Shown piece by piece: positions 12,278-24,359 of a stretch of 64,000 nucleotides of DNA. A program made the translations under genes and the position numbers. The notes beneath the pieces were generated by a model, which did not search any database, was not told the DNA's origin, and worked only from the letters and a program-made list of their open reading frames with translations. Within the stretch, counting starts at the first letter, position 1. Each line of letters starts with the position of its first letter. The stretch is from Isoetes taiwanensis. Lineage: Eukaryota > Streptophyta > Lycopodiopsida > Isoetales > Isoetaceae. The stretch lies in assembly GCA_021234155.1 (NCBI GenBank), contig JAJEKV010000105.1:310001-374000 (forward strand), written 5' to 3'.

Positions 12278-13813
12278 ATGGCTCCAAAGCAAAAATTTCC
12301 AGCAGAACAAGAACCATTAGAAGATATTGATGCATCAGATCATTGCAGAGAAAGTCCATTGCCTTCAAGTTTCTCAACTAGCCTGCTTCAAAACATGCCA
12401 TACCAATTTGAGTTGAATGTTCTTGTTCCTTTGCCTACTTTTGATTCTAGTATGAGTGCTAACAACTTTTTGAGAATATTTGAGGATTATTACAGGGATT
12501 ATGGTTTCAAGAAAGGATGCAAACTTCCAGAGTTTGAAAAATGCTTCAAAGAAGAGAGTGAAGCTGGTGCTTGGTTAACTTATGAAAAGTTAATGGGTAC
12601 CACTTCATGGGATGAACTCGTCAAGAAGTTCCTGGATAGATTTGGTAAATTAGCTGCCCCAAAGGATTTGGTTAATGAGTTGCAAGGTTTTTCTATACAT
12701 GCAGGAGAAAGTGTGAATCAGTACAAAGAAAGGTTTAGCACATTTATGAGCAGGTGTCAAAGAGCACAAGTTACAATCCCAACCCTTTTTTTAGTTACTG
12801 CTTTCATCAATGGTTTGGAAAGAAGACCAGATATCCAAAGGAAGCTGCTCAAGATCCAAGCTGCTGAAGGATTCGATTCTATATACGAAGTTTTTGCCAA
12901 AACCACTGACCTAACTCAGATGCTCTCTACTTTGCCTGACAAGCATCATGTTTCTCACCATAGCCATGATCCTTTCTACCCTGATGCTCCTGATGCACAT
13001 TATGATCAACACCCTTCTATTCCAGTTTATGCCATACAGAAAGAAAAAAAGAAATCTAAAGAGGAGGAAGCAAATTCTCAAGTTGCAGAGGTCAAGTCAG
13101 ACCTATCTAAGGTTAATGAAGCTTTAGCAGAAATAACCAAACAATTGGTTGAACTCAAGGCTGCAAGAGCAGGGTAAAACTTACCTCAATGTATTCATTG
13201 CAATAGGGATTCTCATCCATCAGAAATTTGCTATTGGCAAGTGTGTCCCAAATGCAATAGAAAAGGCCACTTTGGAAAGGAATGTCCTGTTTGCTCTTTT
13301 TGTAAAGAAGTTGGCCATACTGATGCTAGGTGTGATGTTAAGGAATATTTTGCTAAGGAAAAAGAAAAGAGACCGAGCCTAAACCTCCTGTGGAGATTTG
13401 CTGAACCAAGCACCTCTATAAGATTTATTCAAGCTACGAAGCTTCCAAACCAAGAAGTTATGGTGGTGCAAACTAGAAGCATGAATGAAGCTCATGTACA
13501 TGTTGAACCAAGTAGGCATTCTACCGCTGTGTCTTCACCACCTGTAGTGGAAGCATCTGCTCCAATCATAGCTCCACCCCCTCAGCAAAAATATGGTAAG
13601 AAAGATCAAGACTTTGATGAGGTTGATATTTTGCTTAAAAATTCCAAAGTGAGTGTGGATCTTTTCACATTGCTAAAGATTGCACCTAGCTATAGAAAAA
13701 GAGTACTGCAGCAAACTGGTGGTGAGATATTAAATGCTTGTGTGAATTTTACTGATGCCACTAACCTTGTTCTAGCACAGACCCTGGTGCATTCACATGT
13801 TCAGCTACTTTAG
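12278..13813 (+). pseudogene. gag of region B (frameshifted near 13175)
   Basis: Same protein as the intact gag of region C: a capsid-like domain in the first 200 residues, a basic/coiled stretch with KEKKKSKEEE, then two zinc knuckles (CPKCNRKGHFGKEC and CSFCKEVGHTDARC). The frame breaks at about 13175, where C reads GCAAGAACAGGTAAA and B reads GCAAGAGCAGGGTAAA. Further differences at 13375 and 13435 again sit at CAG/CTG. The frame resumes from 13241. The break may be a sequencing error rather than a real lesion. Confidence 0.8.
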
Positions 13814-14937
13814 GAGGTTATACCTTCTCAAATGTGTTACTTGATGGGGGATCCCCCCTAAATATCATGCCATATCACATTATGAAAAAATGTGGTTTCG
13901 AAGTGGATAAGAAAGCTTCTATACTATTAAGGTCTTTTTATAATGCTAAGATGACCCCTATTGGTGTGGTAACTAAAGTGCCTGTTAATACAGAGGTCAT
14001 AACTGTAGCTGCTAACTTTATTGTAGTAGCTTTTGAAGACATAGGGGATGAGTCTGATATCTATGATTTACTTTTAGGGAGAAGGTGGTTAGCCACTGTG
14101 GATGCTAGACCAGTCTGGACTCAAGGAAGATGTACCATCTCCAATGGTTCTCAAACTGCTACAATCTATAATCAAGATGGCTCCTATGGCTCCAATGAAG
14201 AGGTAAACTTTATTAAGGAAATGCTAATCGAAGAACCTTTGGGATCTTACAGAATAAAGAATACAAGACCAAGGAAATATGAAATGGTTTCTCTCATTAT
14301 GGAATGTGCACTTCCCAGCAAACAAAGGCCATCAGGATTCTTATGGTTTGATGGAGGTATTTCTAAAAAACTAAATATTGCATCATCTGCTGCTATTCTG
14401 AAAGATTCCTCTCATAAACTTTTAGCTAAAGTAGGGAGAATCTTCCCCCAAATTACATCTAATGTAGCAGAATTGATTGCAGGTCTTCAGGAAGCCAAAG
14501 CTATGGATATTGCCAACATTCACATTTATGGTGACTCACAATTAATTTGTAGACAAGTTTCAGGAAACTACCAAACAAAAAATGCAGATATGGAGCTCTT
14601 AAAAAATCAAGTAATGGAAGTACTTTTGAGTTTTGCTTCATGGGAGATTACTCACATCCAAGAGAGAAAAATGTGGAAGCTGATGCCCTATGCAGAGAAA
14701 CTCTCATGTCACATCTAACTGAGGGAGCTATTCCAGAAGACCTTGATGCTAGTGAGGTAAAGACCCTTTGTCCTATTCTAACCATTAATGCATCAGAGGA
14801 AAAGGATACTGAAGAGATAACAATTGAATCAGATTTAATTGAATACCAAAATAGGGAGAATATACAAATGTTCTTTGAAGAAAGGAAGGATGTGTTTGCA
14901 CAGGATTATTCGGAGCTTCACGGTATTAAAATTTGAG
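13765..14937 (+). pseudogene. Protease plus second (archaeal-type) RNase H, region B
   Basis: Frame open from 13765, in the -1 frame to gag, with a 49-nt overlap. The protease active site reads LLDGGSPLN and is followed by LLLGRRWL. The RNase H of RVT_3 type spans about 14330-14705: first Asp in FLWFDGG, the Glu in NVAE (B lacks the following YKA codons), third Asp in YGDSQLI, fourth in EADAL. A 1-nt shift near 14665, shared with copy C, splits the last motif. The second part runs to a stop at 14936. Confidence 0.75.
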
Positions 14938-17900
14938 GTATGCCAATTTGAAATCAAGATTAAAGAAGGATGTAAACCTGTTTTTCAAAAACTGAGAAGA
15001 ATTAATGCTTCATTGATGGGATTGATCAAAGATGAGTTGGATAAAATGCTAGATGCAGGTGTTATTATTGAAATCATTAATCCAGAATGGGTATCTTGCA
15101 TTGTACCACAGAAAAAAAAAAAAAAAAGTGGTGCCTTAAGGATTTGCATTGATTATCGAGATCTCAACAAAGCTACCATCAAAGACCTGCTATCCCTTGC
15201 CTTTTTAGAAGAAATTTTATATCTTTGTAGCAGGGAAAGAGGTGTACTCATTTCTAGATGGATTTTCAGGATTTAATCAAATTGGCATTAAGGAAGAAGA
15301 TCAACCCAAGATCTCTTTTATTACCCCTTGGGGAACTTATGCAATGAAGAGAATGCCTTTTGGATTAATGAATGCACCTGCTACTTTCCAGAGAGCTATG
15401 GACGTTATTTTTAGGCCTATGTCTCCTCAAGAATTTGAGTTTATTTGGATGACCTTTTGCTTGGGATCTCACCCTACTAATCATTTGGAATTGCTTGCAA
15501 AAATATGCTCTTTGTGCAGGGAATCTGGAGTCAACCTTAACCCAAAGAAATGTATTTTCTTTGCATCCAAGGGGCAACTTTTGACGTCCAACAATGGTAT
15601 ACAAGTGGCACAAGAAAAGGTTGAAGCCCTCAAAAAGCTGGTACCCCCCAAAAATCTGAAGCAGGTCAAAAGTTTTATTGGCATGACTAGTTTTCTTAGG
15701 ATGTATATTCCTAATTTTGCTCACATTATAAGTCCTATTTCTAAAGGTGACAAGAATAGGCAGAATTTCTAAATGAGAGCAAGTATGTCCTGTCACATGG
15801 TCATCAAATTGCCAGGAGTCTTTTGAGTTGCTTATAAAGTCCATTTGTGAGGCTACTCTTCTAAAAAAATCTGATTTGGACAAGCCATTTGAGGTCTATA
15901 TTACCATCACTAAAAAGGCCATAGGTCTAGCTATTCTGCAGGACAAGCACACCATAGCTTTTGCCGACCAAGCGGTGGAGTTCAACTGAATAAAAGTACA
16001 CGGAATGGAGAAGAGTCTTTCTTTGCTCTTATGTTCCTCATTGACGACAAAGGTCACCTACTATTGAAGAGTTACGATTTCAAGTTTATATGAAGCAAAA
16101 TCAACGGGGTTAAGGCTACCTCTAAACCAAAAATCCAAAGGTGGGCTTGCAAGCTACAAACCTTTGATATTTCTATAAAGGAGTTACATCGGTGAAGAAT
16201 CCGGTCTTTATTTACCCTACATTTTCTTTGATCATGAGGATGCGGTAGAAGTTGTTGACTTTGTGGATGCCTTTAGCTTATTTGGTGAAGAGGATGAAGA
16301 AGCGGAGAACCAACGGGGATTGGCGGCTACCTATAAAGAATTTTCTACAATTCAAGGAAATGCCCTCGAGTGACTTGAGCCAAACAAAGGAGATTTAAAA
16401 GAAAATTGTAGGCAATTTAAAATGATTAATGATGTTTTATGTAAAGTCAACGAGGGATGGACTATTACCGAGGTGTGTCAATGAGGAAGAATCGCTCGAT
16501 CATTAGAGAAATGCATGAAGGAGTATGTGGAGGCCATTTTCTTTGGAGATACTCGCCAAGAAAATTCTCAGTCGAGGATATTATTGGCCTACAATATTTA
16601 AAGATTGTTATACTGCTATAAAAATCTTGCCATAAGTGTCGGATATTTGGCAAAAGGATCCTCCCCTCACTGCACTAAATCCCATCATTTCTCGGGACCT
16701 TTCCAAATATGGGAATTAGATTATATTGGTCCTATTAACCCCATACAGGACAACATCAACACATTATTGTAGCTATAGATTATTTTATTAAATGGAGGCT
16801 GAGAAGATGTTCCTTTAAAGGCAGGCCAATGCTATTACAACAGGTTTTTATGGCATGCTCTTCCTTTTTGTCGGCTACTTGACTGGTGTTGGGTCGCACG
16901 CATTGTGGCTAATGGTGGACCTTTTGCACTCCACTGCAAAAAGGAAATCTTTTGCACTCCACTGCAGTTGGACTGAGGTACTTCTGGTTTTTGTTCCTAT
17001 AGTGGGGAGTTGAGTATGCTGATAATAACTGGGATGAGTCTTCTTCAGTTTTTTAACATGGTAGAAGTATCCTTCCTTCTGAGCTGATATTTAAGGCATT
17101 AGGGATTAGTTGGAGCGGGCAAAGAACTTCGAACTCTGTGGTTCCTCTATCAAATGTCTTGGATGCACTGAGGTCGTAGCTTGGGGTATGCCACACTTCT
17201 TATAAACACGCGGGTTGGTTATTGTGAGAATGGTGCTTTCGAGACTTATTCGGTAGGCATCTTTAGCACTACCCTTTTGCGGTGACTTCGATGTTGAGCA
17301 GATTTGTGCTATATTTAGCATCTTGATTCTTGCAGCCCCTTTGTATGAATTTTTTGGTGAATGCTCAAGGTGTCTTGAGAGGACTCACAAGAAATGGGTT
17401 GCTTTAAACTGAGCGTTCTAGTGAGTCTTGATAGGCGTTTGAGGATGTGGACTGACCGCTTTTTGCTCGTTGTTGTATCGATGCATTCTCGTATGCCTCA
17501 GATGTGTATCTTGGAGGGGTTTTTTTTTCCATGTTGGCCCTCTTCTATCCAATTTGGAAGAATGGTGTGATTGTTGGGGGGATGATTGTGAAAGGAGGCC
17601 AAAGTAAGGTAAAGATTGGTGGCTTTTGGATCGGGAGGACCAAATGTTCACACTAAGCTAATGGAGCACAATGATGATGAAGCTCAAAATTTGGTGACTA
17701 AAAGTGGACGCGGAAGGAGTAGACCACCCCTAGGGGAGGCCTCTAGAAGGCACTAGCATCTTGAGAAGATGGTGAGACAACTTGTCTCTTAGTACAGTTG
17801 GAAGTGAGCAAGTATCTCCCTATAGTACCTTTTTGCAGATGTGCACCTTGGGGCCGAGTTAACGCGCGGGAAGACATTCCCTTGCTTCTACTTTTGTCTA

Positions 17901-18907
17901 TCAAGTATTTTTTTGCGTCTAGTAGGTGGCATCATCTTCATCGTCATGGGATTTTTGTTTAGTACTGATCTCCTAGAATGGTGTTTGTCTTCTACTTTCA
18001 TACACGGGTTTCTTATGTCTTTGATATGTTTTAGCTACACTGGCTACTATAGAGCCATGAATAAATGTATTTATTACATACTATTAATAAAAATAAAAAT
18101 ACCTTGCCAAAAAAAAAAAACAGCAAAGTTTTTACATGAATATATCTACACGGTTTGGTATTCCTCTACAATTGCACTCGGCAGAGGAGGTACCCCTTTT
18201 GTGAATGAAGTTATTGTTAACTGCTAACCATTCTTAAGGTCAAACATACCAAGAGCTCTTCTTATTACCCTCAAGGTAATGGTCAGCGAAGCTACTAACA
18301 AAGTTTTGAAAAGCATTTTGGTAGAAAATGATGGATGATAATCAAAAGGATTGGCATGTCAAACGGTGGATGCTCTATGGGCTTATAGAGTCACCATTAA
18401 AGCAGCAACCACTCTCACACCCCTTTAACTTAGTATATGGCATTGAAGTCAAGCTTCGGAGAACTTGAGCTTCCATCTCGAGAGGTTAGCCCATAAGTTG
18501 TGTTTGCCTTTTGAATATGCTTTGCGGGAAAGATTTGGATACCCTTTTGCATTTAGAAGAATATAGAATGGAAGTCGAGAATGCTAATCTGCTAAAGAAA
18601 GCCAAGGATTTTTTTGCTTTCAATTTTGCTCATAAAATACAAAGGTACTTTCAAGACCGGAGAGTTAGTTCTAAAATAGAATAAATCAAGGGAAGACTTG
18701 GCTAGTAAGTTTGAAAATCTTTGGGAGGGTCCCTATGAGGTGTTTGGAACCTGCAGGCACCAATTCTTATTGGTTAAAAGAATTAACTTCAGGGATGTCA
18801 CTTCCAAATCCTATCAACACTATTCACCTGAAAAGGTACTGGGATCAGCATATATGCTTGTCCCTTTTTATGCTCTAGAACTTAGACAAGTTAGAATTAA
18901 AGTTTAA
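14938..18907 (+). pseudogene. RT, decayed RNase H and integrase of region B, interrupted
   Basis: RT begins near 14950 (PVFQKLRRINASLMG), then [24 protein letters not shown] and MPFGLMNAPATFQRAM. The YLDD box is damaged in B (reads FIWMTF) while C keeps VYLDDL. The decayed gypsy RNase H lies at about 15840-16190 and the integrase zinc domain at about 16480-16660. The integrase core is cut at 16843 by a retroposed insert and resumes at 18121. The tail ends at 18907. A TGG-to-TAG change lies near 18677, also present in C. Most frame breaks coincide with CAG/CTG sites. Confidence 0.75.
16844..18120 (+). mobile_element. Poly(A)-tailed retroposed insert in integrase, copy B
   Basis: About 1.28 kb with an AATAAA signal near 18060 and a terminal A run. 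It sits in the integrase frame at ACAACAG, with AACAG repeated after the tail (16839-16843 and 18119-18123), which suggests target-primed insertion. No RT or tRNA-like promoter is recognised inside, so a retroposed mRNA is likelier than a LINE or SINE. The source gene is not recognised. Confidence 0.65.
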
Positions 18908-19747
18908 AGTTAAATATTAGGTAGGTTAGATTTCACTTTGTCTTAAATTTAGAACTAATGTCTTCATTGAGTTTATGTTTGCAGATTAGCCAGTATGAAG
19001 GATGAGCTATCAAACAGCTTCAGGACAAGGATTTTTATTAATTGACAAGTGTCATTTGCAGGAGCACCCTTCTTCCATCTTCATTCATCTGTCTCATTGT
19101 GGTCTTGCCCTCCATTTAGCCATGTATTCCTCATTTTATTTCCCTAAATGTGCACTCTGCAAATTCAGCTTCACCATCATGGCAGAGTTGCAAAGATCAA
19201 GATTAATTTGTTTGTATGTTTCCATGACAGGTGCACCCTTTCTCCATCTTTATTCATCTGCCATAAGTGGTCCTGCTATCCATTTAGACTCCTTATTCTT
19301 GTTCTCATTCCTAAGAGAAAGCATTCTGCAATTCAGCTTCACCATCATGGCAGAGTTGCATTTTTAAGGTTCAGGGAGGCATACATTTTCTTGTTTTGGC
19401 GAGATCTCAACCTTTGCACATTCACTCCATTTCCATCACCACCTCACCATATTCACACTCATTCTTACCTTTTTTTCACACATTTTTCTTGTTTTGGCTT
19501 AGATTCCAATATTTACACACTCACCCCATCTCATACACTCCATTTCCATCACTACCTTATCATATTCACACTCATTCTCACCTTTTTTCACTCACTCACA
19601 TCCTCACACCACCATATTCACCTCTATTTCATCAACACTTACACTTTACACAATCTCTTTACCATAATTCTCACTTAGACAATTTGGATCAAAGATGAAG
19701 ACCCCTTATGGCTGAGGGGACCAGCCATTTCTTTGTTTTTGGCGAGA
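18908..19747 (+). other. 3' untranslated region of element B
   Basis: Same structure as 9483-10317, with three TTTTCTTGTTTTGG-type phrases, the last abutting LTR C. Nothing coding is supported. Confidence 0.65.
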
Positions 19748-21666
19748 TGTTGCCCCAAAGGGCAACATACTAACTGTTGGCTCATGTATTGGAGTAGGTC
19801 AAGTTATTGTGGAAGAATTAAATCAAAAAAGAGCTTGGTAGTCAACATTGATGTGAAGGTCAAACAATATCAATCTTCAAAAGTCAACTCCCATGGAAGA
19901 TGCTCTATTTGAGGTCAAAGGTATTCAAAGGATGCTTTATGAGATCCTGGGTTGTGAAGATTGGAAGATGCTTTTTGAAGTTTGGAAGACAAACTTTGGA
20001 AGATCCCATGGTATTTGATTCCACCTCCTAGTCATTTTTTACCCATATACTTACCTCCATTTCAAAAAATTTCTAGTCATATTTCTCCTATACCTATATC
20101 TCCCCATATTCTTTTTTTTGCCAATCACACCATGCTTGCCTAAGTCCTTCTTTCCTAAAGGCCTTTTTGCCTCCAAAAGATGATCTTCCCATTCCATATC
20201 TTTTCTCTCATTTTTTTTTATTACACCCTTGCAAATGCCCTAGCCCAACCTTTATTTGCAAATTCTTATGTCCCCTTACTTTATTTACCAAATGTGCCTA
20301 AGTACCCATGCCACCCAAATATCCCCCATGGAATATTCCAGTCATGGTATCTACCTAGTATATTCCCCAAATTATTAGGGTTGCCATAGACCCAAGTGAT
20401 CAAAGCTTCATAATTGTTTTTTGGATATCTCTTGAACCATGGCCTAGCTTCTCGAAATGGCTAAATACAGCATATTCTTAGTTTATACCTCGGAAAATCT
20501 ACCCACCAGTGTCGCGGAATTTCTGGAAAAATACAGCTGAGGAACCCTAAACTTGGAAACTTGCTCAAATCACGCCGGAATTGGGATCTTAAGCTGCAAA
20601 AACTACCTACTCTTGGATTCTCGCTCATTAGCATCTCATTAAGCCTAAAATTAAGTCCTAAGATGCCGGAATCATTAAATCTAAATCTATATACAGGGGA
20701 AACAATGACAGAAGTTATTTGAAGGCCCAGGCGCATCAAACCTCAACATTGATACATCTTTGAGCATGATCAAAGAGCGTTCATGAAGTATCTGAGTGTT
20801 CCACAGTTCGATTTGAGAAAATTGGATTGATATTCTTGATTCGATATTATTTTATGACCTTCTGAGTTATCTTGATGATTGATCTATGATCTTAAGACCT
20901 TTATTCGCCTTGTATTACCTTCATATCAATGAAAATTGCCTGTCAAGTATTTAAAAAGTTGACTGTCATGATCCTTTGGTATTTTTGCATCACAAACATT
21001 TTTACAGTAAGATTTCCCATCATTTTTTCTTGCATATGACCATTTGCTCTTCCTTCCCCATCATATTTGCACCTGTGTGAATAAAAAGTTCGAAAGAAAA
21101 CCATCCCAAACTCAAGTTATCATTTTTGCATTACATGCGATACAATTTTAGACTGATATTCACAAAACAGTGCCAAAAAAATAGTTATAGTGATCCAAAA
21201 TATGATTTGATTGCATGCACCTCACCTTTGGAACCTATACTGCACCTTAGTCTTGGAATCTCTTCAAAATTCCCTCTGCAACTCAAGTTACAAAACTAGA
21301 GATCTGTTCAGTAGTTTTTTTGGTATTGACAAAATTTGACCCAACTTTGAGATCAAATATCTTGCAGAATAAAATTCAGACTTGGTCAAGTTTTTCACCC
21401 TTGCTTGCCTATAACTTTTCTTGTACAAGTCACAATCATTTGACCTTGGAAATCAATCCGCCTATGAGAGTTACATCGATTTGAGTATAAGGGCTCCATA
21501 TTCTTGAATTGGGAAAGGTATGAATACTTGATAATTGAGCTTTTTCTTTGAGAAATTCTTGTGTAGACTGATCACCTTAAGTGATCTGGAGGTTCTAACC
21601 CCAACTTGAGTAAAAACTCAAGTTGGCTTCTTGTGTTTGACTCTCTAGCCAGGTTGAGGGTCAACA
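19748..21666 (+). mobile_element. LTR C (1919 bp)
   Basis: Complete LTR, TGTTG...CAACA, collinear with LTR B. It is shared between regions B and C of the array. Differences from B are few and mostly fall at CAG/CTG, for example CAGCTGAGG against CAATTTGAGG near 20535 and 11105. Confidence 0.88.
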
Positions 21667-21669
21667 TCT

Positions 21670-21685
21670 TGGAGGTCCTACCGAG
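21670..21685 (+). promoter_or_regulatory. Primer binding site, tRNA-Gln type
   Basis: Identical to the site after LTR B, TGGAGGTCCTACCGAG, 3 nt after the LTR end. Confidence 0.75.
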
Positions 21686-21710
21686 ATACTTCCTGGATTT
21701 ATAAGAACTC

Positions 21711-23255
21711 ATGGCTCCAAAGCAAAAATTTCCATTTGGAGAACAAGAACCATTAGAAGATATTGATGCATCAGATCATTGCAGAGAAAGGCCATTGCCT
21801 TCAAGTTTCTCAACTAGCCTGCTTCAAAACATGCCATACCAATTTGAGTTGAATGTTCTTGTTCCTTTGCCTACTTTTGATTCTAGTATGAGTGCTAACA
21901 ACTTTTTGAGAATATTTGAGGATTATTACAGGGATTATGGTTTCAAGAAAGGCTGCAAACTTCCAGAATTTGAAAAATGCTTCAAAGAAGAGAGTGAAGC
22001 TGGTGCTTGGTTAACTTATGAAAAGTTAATGGGTACCACTTCATGGGATGAACTCGTCAAGAAGTTCCTGGATAGATTTGGTAAATTAGCTGCCCCAAAG
22101 GATTTGGTTAATGAGTTGCAAGGTTTTTCTATACATGCAGGAGAAAGTGTGAATCAGTACAAAGAAAGGTTTAGCACATTTATGAGCAGGTGTCAAAGAG
22201 CACAAGTTACAATCCCAACCCTTTTTTTAGTTACTGCTTTCATCAATGGTTTGGAAAGAAGACCAGATATCCAAAGGAAGCTGCTCAAGATCCAAGCTGC
22301 TGAAGGATTCGATTCTATATACGAAGTTTTTGCCAAAACCACTGACCTAACTCAGATGCTCTCTACTTTGCCTGACAAGCATCATGTTTCTCACCATAGC
22401 CATGATCCTTTCTACCCTGATGCTCCTGATGCACATTATGATCAACACCCTTCTATTCCAGTTTATGCCATACAGAAAGAAAAAAAGAAATCTAAAGAGG
22501 AGGAAGCAAATTCTCAAGTTGCAGAGGTCAAGTCAGACCTATCTAAGGTTAATGAAGCTTTAGCAGAAATAACCAAACAATTGGTTGAACTCAAGGCTGC
22601 AAGAACAGGTAAAACTTACCCTGAATGTATTCATTGCAATAGGGATTCTCATCCATCAGAAATTTGCTATTGGCAAGTGTGTCCCAAATGCAATAGAAAA
22701 GGCCACTTTGGAAAGGAATGTCCTGTTTGCTCTTTTTGTAAAGAAGTTGGCCATACTGATGCTAGGTGTGATGTTAAGGAATATTTTGCTAAGCAGGAAA
22801 AAGAAAAGAGACCAGAGCCTAAACCTCCTGTGAGATTTGCTGAACCAAGCACCTCTATAAGATTTATTCAAGCTACAGAAGCTTCCAAATCTGAAGAAGT
22901 TATGGTGGTGCAAACTAGAAGCATGAATGAAGCTCATGTACATGCTGAACCAAGTAGGCATTCTACTGCCAGGTCTTCACCACCTGTAGTGGAAGCATCT
23001 GCTCCAATCATAGCTCCACCCCCCCAGCAAAAATATGGTAAGAAAGATCAAGACTTTGATGAGGTTGATATTTTGCTTAAAAATTCCAAAGTGAGTGTGG
23101 ATCTTTTCACATTGCTAAAGATTGCACCTAGCTATAGAAAAAGAGTACTGCAGCAAACTGGTGGTGAGATATTAAATGCTTGTGTGAATTTTACTGATGC
23201 CACTAACCTTGTTCTAGCACAGACCCTGGTGCATTCACATGTTCAGCTACTTTAG
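21711..23255 (+). CDS. gag polyprotein, intact (region C)
   Basis: 514 residues from an ATG 25 nt after the primer site. Residues 35-230 form a retrotransposon gag domain (YRDYGFKKGCKLPEFEKCF, then GESVNQYKERFSTFMSRC). A charged linker KEKKKSKEEEANSQ and a short coiled coil follow at about 255-300. Two zinc knuckles, CPKCNRKGHFGKEC and CSFCKEVGHTDARC, follow at about 325-360 for RNA binding and packaging. A proline-rich linker and a tail of unknown role close the protein. The ORF ends at TAG 23253-23255, already overlapping the protease frame. It builds the cytoplasmic virus-like particle in which reverse transcription takes place. Confidence 0.9.
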   Translation: MAPKQKFPFGEQEPLEDIDASDHCRERPLPSSFSTSLLQNMPYQFELNVLVPLPTFDSSMSANNFLRIFEDYYRDYGFKKGCKLPEFEKCFKEESEAGAWLTYEKLMGTTSWDELVKKFLDRFGKLAAPKDLVNELQGFSIHAGESVNQYKERFSTFMSRCQRAQVTIPTLFLVTAFINGLERRPDIQRKLLKIQAAEGFDSIYEVFAKTTDLTQMLSTLPDKHHVSHHSHDPFYPDAPDAHYDQHPSIPVYAIQKEKKKSKEEEANSQVAEVKSDLSKVNEALAEITKQLVELKAARTGKTYPECIHCNRDSHPSEICYWQVCPKCNRKGHFGKECPVCSFCKEVGHTDARCDVKEYFAKQEKEKRPEPKPPVRFAEPSTSIRFIQATEASKSEEVMVVQTRSMNEAHVHAEPSRHSTARSSPPVVEASAPIIAPPPQQKYGKKDQDFDEVDILLKNSKVSVDLFTLLKIAPSYRKRVLQQTGGEILNACVNFTDATNLVLAQTLVHSHVQLL

Positions 23256-24359
23256 GAGGTTATACCTTCTCAAATGTGTTACTTGATGGGGGATCCCCCC
23301 TAAATATCATGCCATATCACATTATGAAAAAATGTGGTTTCGAAGTGGATAAGAAAGCTTCTATACTATTAAGGTCTTTTTATAATGCTAAGATGACCCC
23401 TATTGGTGTGGTAACTAAAGTGCCTGTTAATACAGAGGTCATAACTGTAGCTGCTAACTTTATTGTAGTAGCTTTTGAAGACATAGGGGATGAGTCTGAT
23501 ATCTATGATTTACTTTTAGGGAGAAGGTGGTTAGCCACTGTGGATGCTAGACCAGTCTGGTCTCAAGGAAGATGTACCATCTCCAATGGTTCTCAAACTG
23601 CTACAATCTATAATCAAGATGGCTCCTATGGCTCCAATGAAGAGGTAAACTTTATTAAGGAAATGCTAATCGAAGAACCTTTGGGATCTTACAGAATAAA
23701 GAATACAAGACCAAGGAAATATGAAATGGTTTCTCTCATTATGGAATGTGCACTTCCCAGCAAACAAAGGTCATCAGGATTCTTATGGTTTGATGGAGGT
23801 ATTTCTAAAAAACTAAATATTGCATCATCTGCTGCTATTCTGAAAGATTCCTCTCATAAACTTTTAGCTAAAGTAGGGAGAATCTTCCCCCAAATTACAT
23901 CTAATGTAGCAGAATATAAGGCTTTGATTGCAGGTCTTCAGGAAGCCAAAGCTATGGATATTGCCAACATTCACATTTATGGTGACTCACAATTAATTTG
24001 TAGACAAGTTTTGAAACTACCAAACAAAAAAATGCAGATATGGAGCTCTTAAAAAATCAAGTAATGGAAGTACTTTTGAGTTTTGCTTCATGGGAGATTA
24101 CTCACATCCAAGAGAGAAAAATGTGGAAGCTGATGCCCTATGCAGAGAAACTCTCATGTCACATCTAACTGAGGGAGCTATTCCAGAAGACCTTGATGCT
24201 AGTGAGGTAAAGGCCCTTTGTCCTATTCTAACCATTAATGCATCAGAGGAAAAGGATACTGAAGAGATAACAATTGAATCAGATTTAATTGAATACCAAA
24301 ATAGGGAGAATATACAAATGTTCTTTGAAGAAAGGAAGGATGTGTTTGCACAGGATTAT
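23207..24359 (+). pseudogene. Protease plus second (archaeal-type) RNase H, region C
   Basis: Open in the -1 frame from 23207, after TAA 23204-23206. Protease: LLDGGSPLNIMP, then LLLGRRWL. RNase H (about 23770-24140) shows the full acidic set: FDGG, NVAEYKALIAG, YGDSQLI and, after a 1-nt shift, VEADALC. That shift near 24115 falls in an A-rich run and is shared with B. A second shift near 24010 is private to C, where B reads QVSGNYQTKNADMEL. The open frame continues to 24359. Placing this domain before RT is unusual for the Tat lineage. Confidence 0.8.
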
